Assembly: GCA_019321725.1 (NCBI GenBank)
Contig: CM033118.1
Coordinates: 13,790,071 to 13,854,070, forward strand
Source: Paulownia fortunei
Lineage: Eukaryota; Streptophyta; Magnoliopsida; Lamiales; Paulowniaceae
Direction of reading: 5' to 3'
Length of the DNA stretch: 64,000 bases
Under the pieces are notes generated by a model, which was not told the DNA's origin, searched no databases, and saw only the letters and a program-made list of their open reading frames with translations. The first letter of the stretch is position 1; each line of letters starts with the position of its first letter. Shown in pieces: positions 11,632 through 23,600 of the stretch. The translations under genes and the position numbers were made by a program.

Positions 11632-13529
11632 GTGAAGCAGCTAGTGGGAGATAAGTTGGATATGAGATCCAGCTTATGCAAGTTTGTGGGATATCCAAAG
11701 AAGTCTATTGGATACTATTTCTATGATACCACGGAACAAAAGGTGTTTGTTTCGAGAAATGCTACCTTCCTTGAAGAAAAATTTCTTTCAGATGGAAGTG
11801 GCAATGTCGTAGAACTTGGAGAAGTTCAAGAACCACAGAACACCCCAACTGACGCAGTAAATGGTACACCAGCTGATGCTAGACCTTCTAAGGCACAATC
11901 TCTTCGAAGATCCGAAAAGGTCTCAAGGGTACCTAAGAGGTACAACTTGTTGTTAGAGAACAAAGAAGAGGGACTCCCCTTGGATAATGATCCAATAAGC
12001 TATGGAGAGGCGATGTCTGACATCGACTCGAAGAAGTGGCAAGAAGCTATGCAGTTTGAAATGGACTCTATGTACTCCAACAAGGTATGGACTTTGGTGG
12101 ACCCACCACAGGGAATTGTCCCATTGGCTGCAAATGGGTCTACAAGTGAAAACTTGGAGTAGATGGAGATGTAGCGATCTATAAGGCACGATTGATAGCA
12201 AAAGGTTATACTCAGAAGCGATGCTTAAATCCATACGGATACTGTTAGCCATATCTGCATATTATGACTATGAGATATGGCAAATGTATGTGAAGACTGC
12301 TTTCCTTAATGGAAATATTAAGGAAGAGATCTATATGAAGTAGCCAGAAGGCTTCATATCCAGTGGGAGCGAACAAAAGGTTTGCAAGCTCCAGAGATCC
12401 ATTTATGGACTCAAATAAGTTTCGAAAAGTTAGAACATCTGGTTTGATTAAACGATCAAAACGTTTGACTTTCATAAGAACCCGGATAAACCATGTGTCT
12501 ACAAGAAGGTTAGTGGGAGTGCAGTTACATTTGTTGTGCTCTACGTTGATGACATCCTACTCATTGGGAATGATGTAGGAATATTGCAGTCAATGAGGAC
12601 TTTGGTTATCTAATCAGTTTTCCATGAAGGACTTGGGAGATGCATCTTTTATCCTAGGGATAAAGATCTATAGAGATAGATCCAGAAGGATGATCGGACT
12701 ATCCCAATCCATGTATATAGACAAAGTGCTAAAAAGGTTTAGCATGGAGGAATCCAAGAGAGGATTCCTGCCTATGAGTCATGGGGTTTCACTCTCTAAG
12801 GTTATGTCTCCTAAAACACCTGAAGAGAGAGAAAGGATGGCTCGCATATCTTATGCTTCTGCAATATGGAGCATAATGTATGCAATGTTATGTACAAGGC
12901 CTGATATAGCACATGCTATGAGTGTCACGAGCATATATCAATTCAATCCAGGGGTAGAACACTGAAAAGCTGTTAAGAAGATCCTCAAGTACTTGATAAG
13001 GACTAAGGATATCTTTCTGATATATGGCAATGGAGAACTAAAACTGGAGGGATATACAGACTCTAGTTTTCAATCCGATATAGATGACTCAAAGTCCATG
13101 TCCGGATACATATTCACCCTGAATGGTGGTGCGGTCAGTTGGAAGAGTTTCAAGTAAGAGACAACTGCAGACTCTACCACCAAACCTGAATATATTGTTG
13201 CATCAGATGCAGCAAAAGAAGCTGTTTGGATTAGAAACTTCATCCAAGGGTTGGGTGTAATTCCATACATTGTTGATCCAGTTATGATTTACTGTGATAA
13301 TAATGTAGCTATTGCGGAAGCAAAAGAGCCAAGATCTTATCAAAGATCCAAGCACATAATGAGACGATATTACTTAATCAGAGAGATCATTGGTAGAGGC
13401 GACATCATTATGGACCCAGTTGCCTCAACAGAAAATGTAGCAGACCCACTTACTAAGCCCTTAGCACATAAGATATTCAACGGACATCTTGAGAAGATGG
13501 GCCTTAGATACATGGGCAATTGGAGCTAG
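11632..13529 (+). pseudogene. Copia B reverse transcriptase and RNase H
   Basis: C-terminal half of copia pol. A 176-codon stretch (to 12162) holds the integrase-RT linker and RT start (SYGEAMSDIDSKKWQEAM). Frameshifts and stops follow. The RT catalytic YVDD is intact at 12542-12553; the next stretch (12624-12965) carries LGIKIYRDRS and YAMLCTRPDIAHAMS; RNase H (about 13030-13470) has YTDSSFQSDIDDSKS, SKHIMRRYYLIRE and ADPLTKPLAHK. The natural stop TAG is at 13527-13529, just before the polypurine tract. At least four disabling changes are visible, so it is inactive despite the intact catalytic motif. Confidence 0.9.
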
Positions 13530-13530
13530 G

Positions 13531-13543
13531 GCAAGTGGGAGAT
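13531..13543 (+). other. Polypurine tract of copia B
   Basis: GCAAGTGGGAGAT immediately before the 3' LTR (TGTTAGAG). It is purine-rich and correctly placed to prime plus-strand DNA synthesis. Confidence 0.75.
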
Positions 13544-15753
13544 TGTTAGAGTATGATGTCCAACGCCCCAATTAGATTGGATTTATTATACTCTTTTACT
13601 TTTATAAAGACAATCTTATTGAGAATCATATTAATAAAAAGGCATTTTCTTTATCTTATGTCTTGTATTTTTTATTTCTGTACATTAGATAAAGTTCTTA
13701 GACCAAATTTAGCTACGGGGCATGATCGCGCATATGACGGCGATTATGGAACATATCTCTAAGGCTTTGGTCTTAAATAAGTTCCTAGTCGAGAGGTTTT
13801 TGAGATGGGACATCAAATAACTCAATAAGACTCGTACATATATTGCATGATCGTAAGATGAGGATGTCACATTCCATTGGCATTAGCGTAGAGACGTAAG
13901 TGCATGTATGTGGGTGCTTGTTAGGGAACAAGTATACCGAATATGGCCCGTAAAAAATTCTTAATTGGAGGCTTTGCCCGTCGAAATAAGAATTTTTGTA
14001 TTACGATAGTACACGACTAGTCCTCAGACTTGAGGCATAATGGTAGCCTTGTGTGCATCCTGCAACACTTTGATATATCTTCTGATTACTTGACAATCAC
14101 AAATGGGGTATGTTGGGTGTTGCACTGGTGTGCATGGAGGTTTGTTAGTGGCCAACATAGAATTCGACACTTGTCTTTTTAAACAAGGAAATCTCTTATG
14201 TTTTCATAGTTTGTGATTCAAAAACCTTGGACAAGGCCGTATGAATTGTGATTCATCAAAAATCATTAGAACTTGAAATGAAATCACAATTATTGAATCA
14301 TTTAGGATTTCGAATTATAATTCATGTCTTATATTCAATCAGAAGATTAGCTGTCGAAAGGACCGTATGTGTATGGTACTCGCAACTGAAATAGGTTTAC
14401 TCGCTATTTCACCTAGGACTAGTTTGTCATAATTACTTGTTAGGTGTTTTTATGGATAGTGAGGTTCTTGGAATTAAGGAATTGATTCCAAGTGGATTAA
14501 TTAATTAGATTAATTAATTAAAACACTTGTTATTCATAAGTTGCAAATATTGCAAACCCACTACTAGCTTAGTAGTGAACCTAAGAGGGTCACACATCTT
14601 TATGGAAAGTAACATTTCTAATTTTAGATTTTATCCAATAGTTGAAAATTAATTAATTAATACTGATCAATTAATTAAGTAAGGGTTCTATTTAATTTAA
14701 TGGTTAAATTAAATTATTCAATTAAGTAATTAGATTATTTAATTGGACTTAATTTGATGAGAAAGCCCAATTGAAGTAAATTAAATTAATCAATTGGATT
14801 AATTAAATTGGGATTGAATCAATTGAATTGTTTGGGAATTTTTGAGTTCAAGTTCAAAATAAATGTGGATCCCACTAAAGTATGAAGAAAATAAATTAAA
14901 TAAATATGATTTATTTAATTAACATATTTATAGATAAATAAATATAAGTGACCAATTTTATGGGATAAAATAGGCCACTAAGATTTAATTTATGTATAAA
15001 TATAATTATAATATATATATATATATGATATATATCTATTTTGATATTATTTGAAGAGTTCAAATTAATATCAACAATGTATGTAGACAATTTTGATGAT
15101 TAATATAGTCTCAAATTAGTCCACATACAATAGAAGAGAAAAAAGAAAATAGTTTTTGGAAGATTTGAAATCCTTCCAAGATAAGATTTTGAACTAGTTT
15201 AAAATTGAAAAAAATTTCAAGAGTTGGAAAATGATTAAAATTTTCAACCCTATATATATGAGGGATGAAAATTAAATAATAAATTCAAAAATTTGAACAA
15301 AAAATATTTTATTTAAAATCTTCTATTTTTACTCTCCAAAAAAAAAAAAAAAATCAGTTTCTTATTATTCTCTTTATATTATTGTTTCAAAAACTTAAAA
15401 AATCAATTTTTATTGTTGTTGAAAATATACTCCGATTCTAAATTAGTAAACAATTAAAAGGATACTAGTCAATCCTTTTGATTGGTGTTGCTCTTTCGTA
15501 TTGTGAACCTGATAGAGGGGAGACACTTGGATCCCTACGAGTTCTGATAGTCTAGGATAAGCAATTGATTGCTTCTTTCCCTACAACAATCGGAGTGCAC
15601 GAAAGGTATAATTCGATTTTATATTTATTTATATATTCACTTGAATAAGCGCGATCGTTAAAATCGTTTTCGAATCAAAGGGGTTAAATTTATGTTTGAT
15701 AAAAATTTTAATTTTTCGTTGTGTATACCCCTGCGATTATAGCAAAGCCAATA
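13544..15753 (+). repeat. Copia B 3' LTR
   Basis: Begins TGTTAGAGTATGATGTCC and ends AAGCCAATA (terminal CA changed to TA). About 2210 bp. It retains about 170 bp near 15250-15420, with CTATATATATGAGGG as a possible TATA box and a poly-A run, that the 5' LTR lacks. An AT microsatellite sits at about 15010-15050. Confidence 0.88.
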
Positions 15754-16551
15754 GATCCTTCCGTCAATTAATCTCCAAATTGAATCTAGGGTATGGATTA
15801 TAAGTCGAAACTTTAAATGACTCAATGACTATAATTGCATTTCAAGTTGCAATAACTCCGTCTAACATTCATCATGCCTTGATCAAGGACTTGTGAGTCA
15901 TGAACTATAAAAATAAAGAAAATTACTTATTATACTAGACAAGTAACAGATCCTTTGTTGGTCACTCATTAACCTCCATTCACGTTAATGCAACATCTAA
16001 AATATCCCATTTATGGTTGTCAAGCAATTAGAAGATACATCAAAATGGAACATGATATATACAAGGCTACCATAGTATCTCAAGTTTAAGAACTAATCAT
16101 GTACTATCGTAATGTGAAAATTCTTAATTCGACAGACATCTCCAACTAAGAATTTACAGCAGTCCTGTTCAGTGTATTTGTTTTTAACAAGCACCAACAT
16201 ATATGCACTAATATTACTATGTAGATACCTATGGAGTGAGACATCATCCTTTTGCGATCATGCATTGTATGTGCAAGCCTTATTGGGCTATTCAATGTCT
16301 CATCTCAAAAAGCCCTCGACCCAAAACTGATTTAAGATCAAAATCTTATAGGCATATTCCATTATTGCCATCAAATGCACGACCATGTCTCGTAGCTAAA
16401 TTTGATCTAATACCTTTATCTAATTAACATACGTAAATAAAGAAAAAAAAATGTCTATTTTATTAATATGATAAGAAAAAAAAAATATTTTATAAATATA
16501 AGAATATGAAACACGTACAATCTAATTAACACGCCGAACACTAATCTAACA
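15754..16551 (-). repeat. Copia A 5' LTR, proximal (5') part
   Basis: Continuation of the LTR interrupted by element B. Minus-strand start is TGTTAGATTAGTGTTCGG at 16551, followed by a segment equivalent to the start of B's LTR (AATTAGATTG, ATATTAATAAAATAG words). The junction with 5969 matches uninterrupted minus-strand copia LTR sequence at 49290-49330 (ACATAAGGTTCTTCC), which shows the pre-insertion order. Confidence 0.85.
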
Positions 16552-17619
16552 CAAAATTCAAATAATTTTTTATCAATCAATCTCGAATCAAGCTTCTTGA
16601 TTTTTTTTATTTTTATTTTCAACCATATGCCTTATCAACCAAACAAACACAAATGTTTATTTGATAAGTAGCTATTTCACCATTTCACCATTAAGTTGAT
16701 AGTTGTTATCATTATATAAATAATTCCATTTTTTTTATATGCCAATTGCTATTTGCTTTCTATTGGTGGAAGTTTAAATTCATTGAACTTGTTTACAATC
16801 ATTAATTTTCCAAGAATTTAGTCGCATTAGTTATTGGGCTATCCTTGCTTCATTATATATATATATATATAAACATAATGAAATCATTATAAAGATATAT
16901 GGCATATTAATCTACCCCCAACATCCCATTTATGAAGTCCAATTGAGCTATGTTTAGAGTCTTTTCACAAAATGAATTCACATTTTCAAGGAAGAAACAA
17001 GTTTAATTTGGGATATTTTAAAAAAACAAAAAACAACCCTATTTTCCAACCTACACCCTAATTTTCAACCCTATGTTCAAAGTTCACCCTATTTTTTCAA
17101 AAAAGCTTACATTCCATTAGTAGAAAGCACTCTTTATTTACATTTGAAAATAAATAAATCAAATGCGTTTTCTCCCAATAAATACCAAATCAACCTGGTC
17201 AAACTTTGCAACTCCCTATAAACCAAACACAATTTTGTTTTAATACATTTTCTAATGAAATCTTTTCAAGATATTGTCCGAAAATGAAAATGAAAATGAA
17301 TCCATAGTGTTGGTTTTCCCAATGAGCTCTAGATTCACAAGTCTTAGCATGGATCTATGCTCCTAATGTAAGAAAACCCATTCCTCGATTAACAATGATC
17401 AGTCACACACCCTTCAGCAGTAACTTATAGTGAGATACATCAGAAAACAAAATGTGAGTTGCAAACTAGGGAAAGCAACAGTCTCCAATCAAACTTATCT
17501 GTTTGATCACTACGTCCAAATATATGTAATATGTTGCTACAAAAGCACTTGGCGATACACCATTTGTAACCTGAGATTTGTCTCACACTGATGCATCTAC
17601 AGCCCTTGATTCTTCACAC
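16552..17619 (-). other. Downstream flank and probable 3' UTR of the MCTS1 homolog
   Basis: Between the LTR of copia A and the stop codon of the MCTS1-like gene. I recognise no coding sequence. The part nearest the gene, roughly 17340-17619, is more balanced in composition and is probably 3' UTR; AATAAA-type words on the minus strand are too frequent in this AT-rich DNA to pick a poly-A site. An AT microsatellite lies at about 16856-16872. Confidence 0.4.
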
Positions 17620-17637
17620 TTATTCCAGGCGCTCCAT
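17620..17637 (-). CDS. MCTS1: MCTS1 homolog exon 8 (terminal)
   Basis: 18 nt coding MERLE and TAA, preceded by the acceptor TTTTGCAG. Short, but it completes the plant-type ending WKMERL(E/D) at exactly 181 residues. Confidence 0.88.
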   Translation of the reverse strand: MERLE

Positions 17638-20600
17638 CTGCAAAATATGTAAAAACATCATGCTCAATGAAGGCATAGATACCAGCATACTCAAAAGTAG
17701 AAGAGTGTTTTTGGCATGTGCTTCAGAACAAACTTCCACATCAAATTTTACATACAGGACCAGCTAAAAGAAAGAAGTATATAAATTTCATGAGTAAAAG
17801 ATCAATATTGGAGTTAAAACAAGAATGACAATGTTTGGTATTTTCTTCAGAACTACAGTAGTGAGGGTGGTTTGTTACAAAAAGACATGATGTTTGATAT
17901 ACTTGACATTTTTTTAGAACTTGTGCAGGATGCAAATCATTATGAAAAGTGAGCATAAACCATGAAATAGGCTCCTTATATTGCAACCAGAGAAGCAAAG
18001 GGAGAAGTAAAAAGAGAGTACCTTCCAGAGGCCATCATTAAGATAGTGCATGTTATCCACACCAATTCCTTTGTTGATTGTTCGTCTGCATTTTAAAAAT
18101 CATTGGCAGATAATAAGCAAACTAATTTTTTTCTTTGGGAAACACAAATATTGGTATTTTGTATAAGTCAGATTATCTTTTTCACCCTTTTTGTTGCAAA
18201 CTGAATTATATTTTTCAATAAAAGCAACATGATACATCTTCCTCCTCCATCATCGAGTTCAAAGAAATGAAGTGTGCATTAAAAGGATAGGACTGGGGAT
18301 TTTCAGAAGTTCAGAAGCTACACCACATAGTAAGCTCAAGATCAACCACTATTGGTAGACCAGAACTATAATGCCCAATTCTAATTCTCTCCTACATAGC
18401 CAATAATAAGCATTTTGTATGAATATGCATCTAATCAATGTGCATTATTGAATTATGGCATACAAATAGCATGATTGCACGAACATGAATAATTGTTATT
18501 ATATGCTTTAGTTATGATTTAACATGCATTAGTACATGAAATATGAAGATCAAACTTTCATTTCTTGATTTAACATATTCCTTAAGTGCCCTTTTTGCAG
18601 TGAAAGCTTGGTATCTCGGTTAAGGAAGATTGATGTGTTGAATGGCCATGAAATGAATTATTTGTATTGCTCCATACTAGTTATATGCTAAAGTGATTAA
18701 TTGCCTAAATATTTACTTGAAATATGTTACATTGGCTAAGAACTAAAAGTATGCACAATGGTGCAATTTGATTGGTTGGTTGACTAGGTTGCATAAAACC
18801 ATTCTAAACCGCGTTGCACTTTATTATAACACCAAAGCATCAATTTTTGTCATCTCCTTAGCCCATGAACGTGGCTTTTGGCATGAGAAGACACCAAGCA
18901 TGATGCAACCAATCATCACCCTCCACTTACCTCTCTTTGAAAGGTCAAAGAAATCATTTTCATCCATATTTCTTGTGGAAGCACCTCAAAAACGACCAGC
19001 CCTTATTCTCCTAAGTTTCTCCCAAATTTCTACACTCTCATACTCACAAAAGTTGAATTCAATCCATAGGAATCCATAGAACACAAGCTAGAACAAGTTT
19101 CCATCATTTTAAGCTTGAAAACCGTTGATTTTGAGGCTTAAATCCAACTTAATCAAGGTATATTCTTTTTCAATGTTTTTATGATGAATTTGTAGTATCT
19201 TGGATGGTTACATGTTTTAGTATGCTTTTGTATGATTGAAAACTTAAGTAAGTTACACTTGAAGCCAAAACCAAGCTAGTTAAGCTAATTTTTAGCAAAA
19301 TTGATAGTCTTGTGAAGTTGTTTAATTTACTTGTTTCTATTGATTTTGTAATGCTTATATTGTGTTTGGAAGTTTCTTTGAATGATTGAAAACAATAGCA
19401 ATTAGTTTGCTTAATTGAAGGTTAGAATCAATTTAAGTTAGAAATCAAGTTTACGTCATTTTAATTCGGATTGTGTTCATGTTTTAGGGGCTGCCCTAAT
19501 AATTATGTTTGAATTATTAGTTATTTAATGGCTGCCCTAATGTTTAATGTCTTGAATTAGTAGTAAAATATGGAGTATGCATTGTTTTTAAGGTTATATA
19601 ATTGATATGAATTCTTTACAAAAGATTGAAAAGTGTATATAAACTTTAACTAGAATAGACTAAATGATTATAAAAATGATATTAAATGGTACATGATTTG
19701 ATTATGTTAGGCCTTTAACACATCCTATCTTCCAAGAGATTGGCCTTTTCACCTAGCACAAAGTGGACTTGAGGTAAGTTGAAGCTTTCATTTGGTGTAT
19801 CACAAGAATCATATAATGTTTGTTCATGCTTTAATGTGATTGTTGTTGTTTGTCAAATGATGTAATGTTTGATGCATTTATGGTTTATGAAGCATGACGC
19901 TATTAAGAATATAATGAGGTTTTTGAAAAGGAAGTATGGTACTTGATTGATGGTCGGGAGACAAGGCGCGCGGGAGGGACCGGCGGACCCAACAAATGGT
20001 GGCAATACTTGAGGTTGAAAAACCGGTATAGGAAAGCCACAATGAATGAGATAGAATACGGCTAATACCTGAGGTTGAAAGATCGAGTATGGAAACCCCG
20101 TATTAGTTCTCTTATTGGCAATCATTATGAACAAGTTCCGAAAACTATGGTCTATCACTATTAGTTAGGTACCACACTTCAAGGGCCCTAAAGAATGATT
20201 TATGAATGAAAGTTATTAAATAGAATATTGCATTTAATAATTTATGAGATGTGCATATATGTTATTTGGTTATTGCATCAGTTTCATCTTACTGAGCCTT
20301 TAGCTCATTAGATTCATGTGATGCAGGTGGAAATGTACAGGTTTAGAGGTTGACTGAGTCTCTAGAGCGGCCGGACAGAGATTTGTTCATATGCCATGCT
20401 TCAACCTGTTTTGTAGTTTATTTTGAAAATTCTGTTTTTGTTTTTAAATAAGCCGCTTTGTTATAGTTTTGTAAACAGATGTACTCAGTTTTTGATATTT
20501 ATATATATTGGTGTGTTTAAAATGATTCAAGTTATTTCTCTTATTAGCTAAAAATGGGAACTTTTATAAAAAAAAAAACCATAACTCTAGTAAAGATTGA

Positions 20601-23600
20601 AAAAATTAACATATTCTTGACTTAACTGTATCAGCTTGTTTAGGCTCTGCAGTTAGGTTAAGGTGGTTCAGAAACTATTATGCCATGCCTCAGACAACGC
20701 CATTGCCAAATATATATGAACTACTAACTGGGGAACAAGGCATGTTCCCCTGTGCTTAACCTAGGAGAAAAATTGACCATCATGTTCAACAAAGGACTTA
20801 CTAAACTGTAATGCCCAATTCTCAATTCTCTCCTATATAGCCAATAATAAGCATTTTGCATGAATTTGCATCTAATCAATGTGCATTATTGAATTATGGC
20901 TTACAAATAGCATGATTGCACGAACATGAATAATTGTTATTATATGCTTCAGTTATGATTTAACATGCATTAGTACATGAAATATGAGATCAAACTTTCA
21001 TTTCTTAATTTAACATATTCCTTAAGTGCCCTTTTTGCAGTGAAAAGCTCGGTATCTCGGTTAAGGAAGATTGATGTGTTGAATGGCTATGAAATGAATT
21101 ATTTGTATTGCTCCATACTAGTTATATGCTAAAGTGATTAATTGTCTAAATATTTACTTGAAATATGTTACATTGGCTAAGAACTAAAAGTATGCACAAT
21201 GGTGCAATTTGATTGGTTGGTTGACTAGGTTGCATAAAACCATTCTAAACCGCATTGCACTTGATTATAACACCAAAGCATCAATTTTTGTCATCTCCTA
21301 AGCCCATGAACGTGGCTTTTGGCATGAGAAGACACCAAGCATGATGCAACCAATCATCACCCTCCACTTACCTCTCTTTGAAAGGTCAAAGAAATCATTT
21401 TCATCCATATTTCTTGTGGAAGCACCTCAAAAACGACCAGCCCTTATTCTCCTAAGTTTCTCCAAATTTCTACACTCTCATACTCACAAAAGTTGAATTC
21501 AATCCATAGGAATCCATAGAACACAAGCTAGAACAAGTTTCCATCCTTTTAAGCTTGAAAACCGTTGATTTTGAAGCTTAAATCCAACTTAATCAAGGTA
21601 TATTCTTTTTCAATGTTTCTTATGATGAATTTGTAGTATCTTGGATGGTTACATGTTTTAGTATGCTTTTGTATGATTGAAAACTTAAGTAAGTTACACT
21701 TGAAGCCAAAACCAAGCTAGTTAAGCTAATTTTTAGCAAAATTGATAGTCTTGTGAAATTGTTTAATTTACTTGTTTCTATTGATTTTGTAATGCTTATA
21801 TGGTGTTTGGAAGTTTCTTTGAATGATTGAAAACAATAGCAATTAGTTTGCTTAATTTAAGTTAGAATCAAGTTTACGTCATTTTAATTCGGATTGTGTT
21901 CATGTTTTAGGGGCTGCCCTAATAATCATATTTGAATTATTAGTTATTTAATGGCTGCCCTAATGTTTAATGTTTGAATTAGTAGTAAAATATGGAGTAT
22001 GCATTGTTTTTAAGGTTATGTAATTGATATGTAATTCTTTACAAAAGATTGAAAAGTGTATATAACTTTAACTAGAATAGACTAAATGATTTATAAAAAG
22101 GATATTAAATGGTACATGATTTGATTATGTTAGGCCTTTAACACATCCTATCTTCCAAAGAGATTGGCCTTTTCACCTAGCACAAAGTGGACTTGAGGTA
22201 AGTTGAAGCTTTCATTTGGTGTATCACAAGAATCATATAATGTTTGTTCATGTTTTAATGTGATTGTTGTTGTTTGTCAAATGATGTAATGTTTGATGCA
22301 TTTATGGTTTATGAAGCGTGATACTATTAAGAATATAATGAGGTTTTTGAAAAGGAAGTATGGTACTTGATTGATGGTCGGGTAGACGAGGGCGGGAGGG
22401 ACCGGCGGACCCAACAAATGGTGGCAAATACTTGAGGTTGAAAAACCGGTATAGGAAAGCCACAATGAATGAGATAGAATACGGCTAATACCTGAGGTTG
22501 AAAGACCAAGTATGGAACCCCGTATTAGTTCTCTTATTGGCCAATCATTATGAACAGGTTCCGAAAACTATGGTCTATCACTATTAGTTAGGTACCACAC
22601 TTCAAGGGCCCTAAAGAATGATTTATGAATGAAAATTATTAAATAGAATATTGCATTTAATGATTTATGAGATGTGCATATATGTTATTTGTTATTGCAT
22701 CAGTTTCACCTTACTGAGCCTTTAGCTCATTAGATTCATGTGATGCAGGTGGAAATGTACAGGTTTAGAGGTTGACTAAGTCTCTAGAGCGGCCGGACAG
22801 AGATTTGTTCATATGCCATGCTTCGACATGTTTTGTAGTTTATTTTGAAAACATAGTTTTGTTTTTAAATAAGCCGCTCTGTTATGGTTTTGTAAACAGA
22901 TGTACTCAGTTTTGATATATGTATATGGTGTGTTAAAAATGATTCAAGTTCTTTCTCTTATAGCTAAGAATGGGAACTTTTATTAAAAACCATAACTCTA
23001 GTAAAGATGAAAAATTAACATTTCTTGACTTAACTGTATCAGTTTGTTTAGGCTCTGCAGTTAGGTTAAGGGGTGTTACAGTTTGTGGTATCAGAGCGGA
23101 GGTTTAGTCGTTCCTGTAGACAGAAGAAGGCATATGAACACATCCTGGCTGGGAAACTTGGTCAACTACATGTTTATTTGCTTTTATGTTTATTTGATTA
23201 TATTTCATTCCATGTTATTGTCATGATTATGCATTTATTATTGGCTAATGAATGGAATGAGACTGGGCAATGCATATCAGGTCATGGCACCAAAAAGGAA
23301 GACAATGGATGATCATGAGGGTAATCATAGTGTGGTGGATAATTTGACTGATCTCATTCAACAACAAACTAGAATGCATGGTGAACAGATACAACAATTG
23401 CTAGATATGCAACAAAGAACCCAAGAACAGAATCAGCGCCTTCCTCCACCACAAGCTCGACAGGATCCTTCACAGGCTGTATATGAGAAGTTTAGAAAGA
23501 TGGAACCGGTTGATTTTAATGGTGGGTCTGATCCCATGGTTGCAGAGGAATGGGTGAAATCTTTGGACACTATCTTTGACTACATGCGAATTGATGATGC

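Larger units (their letters stand above)
5970..15753 (+). mobile_element. Ty1/copia element B, nested in element A's LTR
   Basis: Complete but decayed plus-strand copia element: 5' LTR, primer site, 1.7-kb leader, gag, protease-like region, integrase, reverse transcriptase and RNase H, polypurine tract and 3' LTR. The LTRs differ by about one base in ten over their first 170 bp by eye, so the insertion is not recent. Domain order is copia; RRSEKVSRVPKRY and ADPLTKPL motifs and long LTRs point to a Tork/Angela-like lineage (inference). The outer flanks are two halves of element A's LTR. I do not see a clean 5-bp target duplication: the flanks read TAAGA and GATCC. Confidence 0.9.
416..16551 (-). 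mobile_element. Ty1/copia element A, 3'-incomplete, interrupted by element B
   Basis: Minus-strand copia retrotransposon. Reading leftwards: 5' LTR (16551 to 4608, interrupted at 5969/15754 by element B), primer-binding site (4606-4594), a 1.6-kb untranslated leader, gag (from about 2955), protease remnant, integrase and part of the reverse transcriptase to 416, where a MITE interrupts it. RNase H and the 3' LTR lie beyond the window. Order protease-integrase-RT is the copia order, and the whole body aligns with element B on the other strand. All frames are broken. The zinc-knuckle type and long LTRs suggest a Tork/Angela-like lineage, tentatively. Confidence 0.85.

Noticed and set aside
16236..16427. 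63-codon plus-strand open frame
   Set aside because: It is antisense within the split LTR of copia A.
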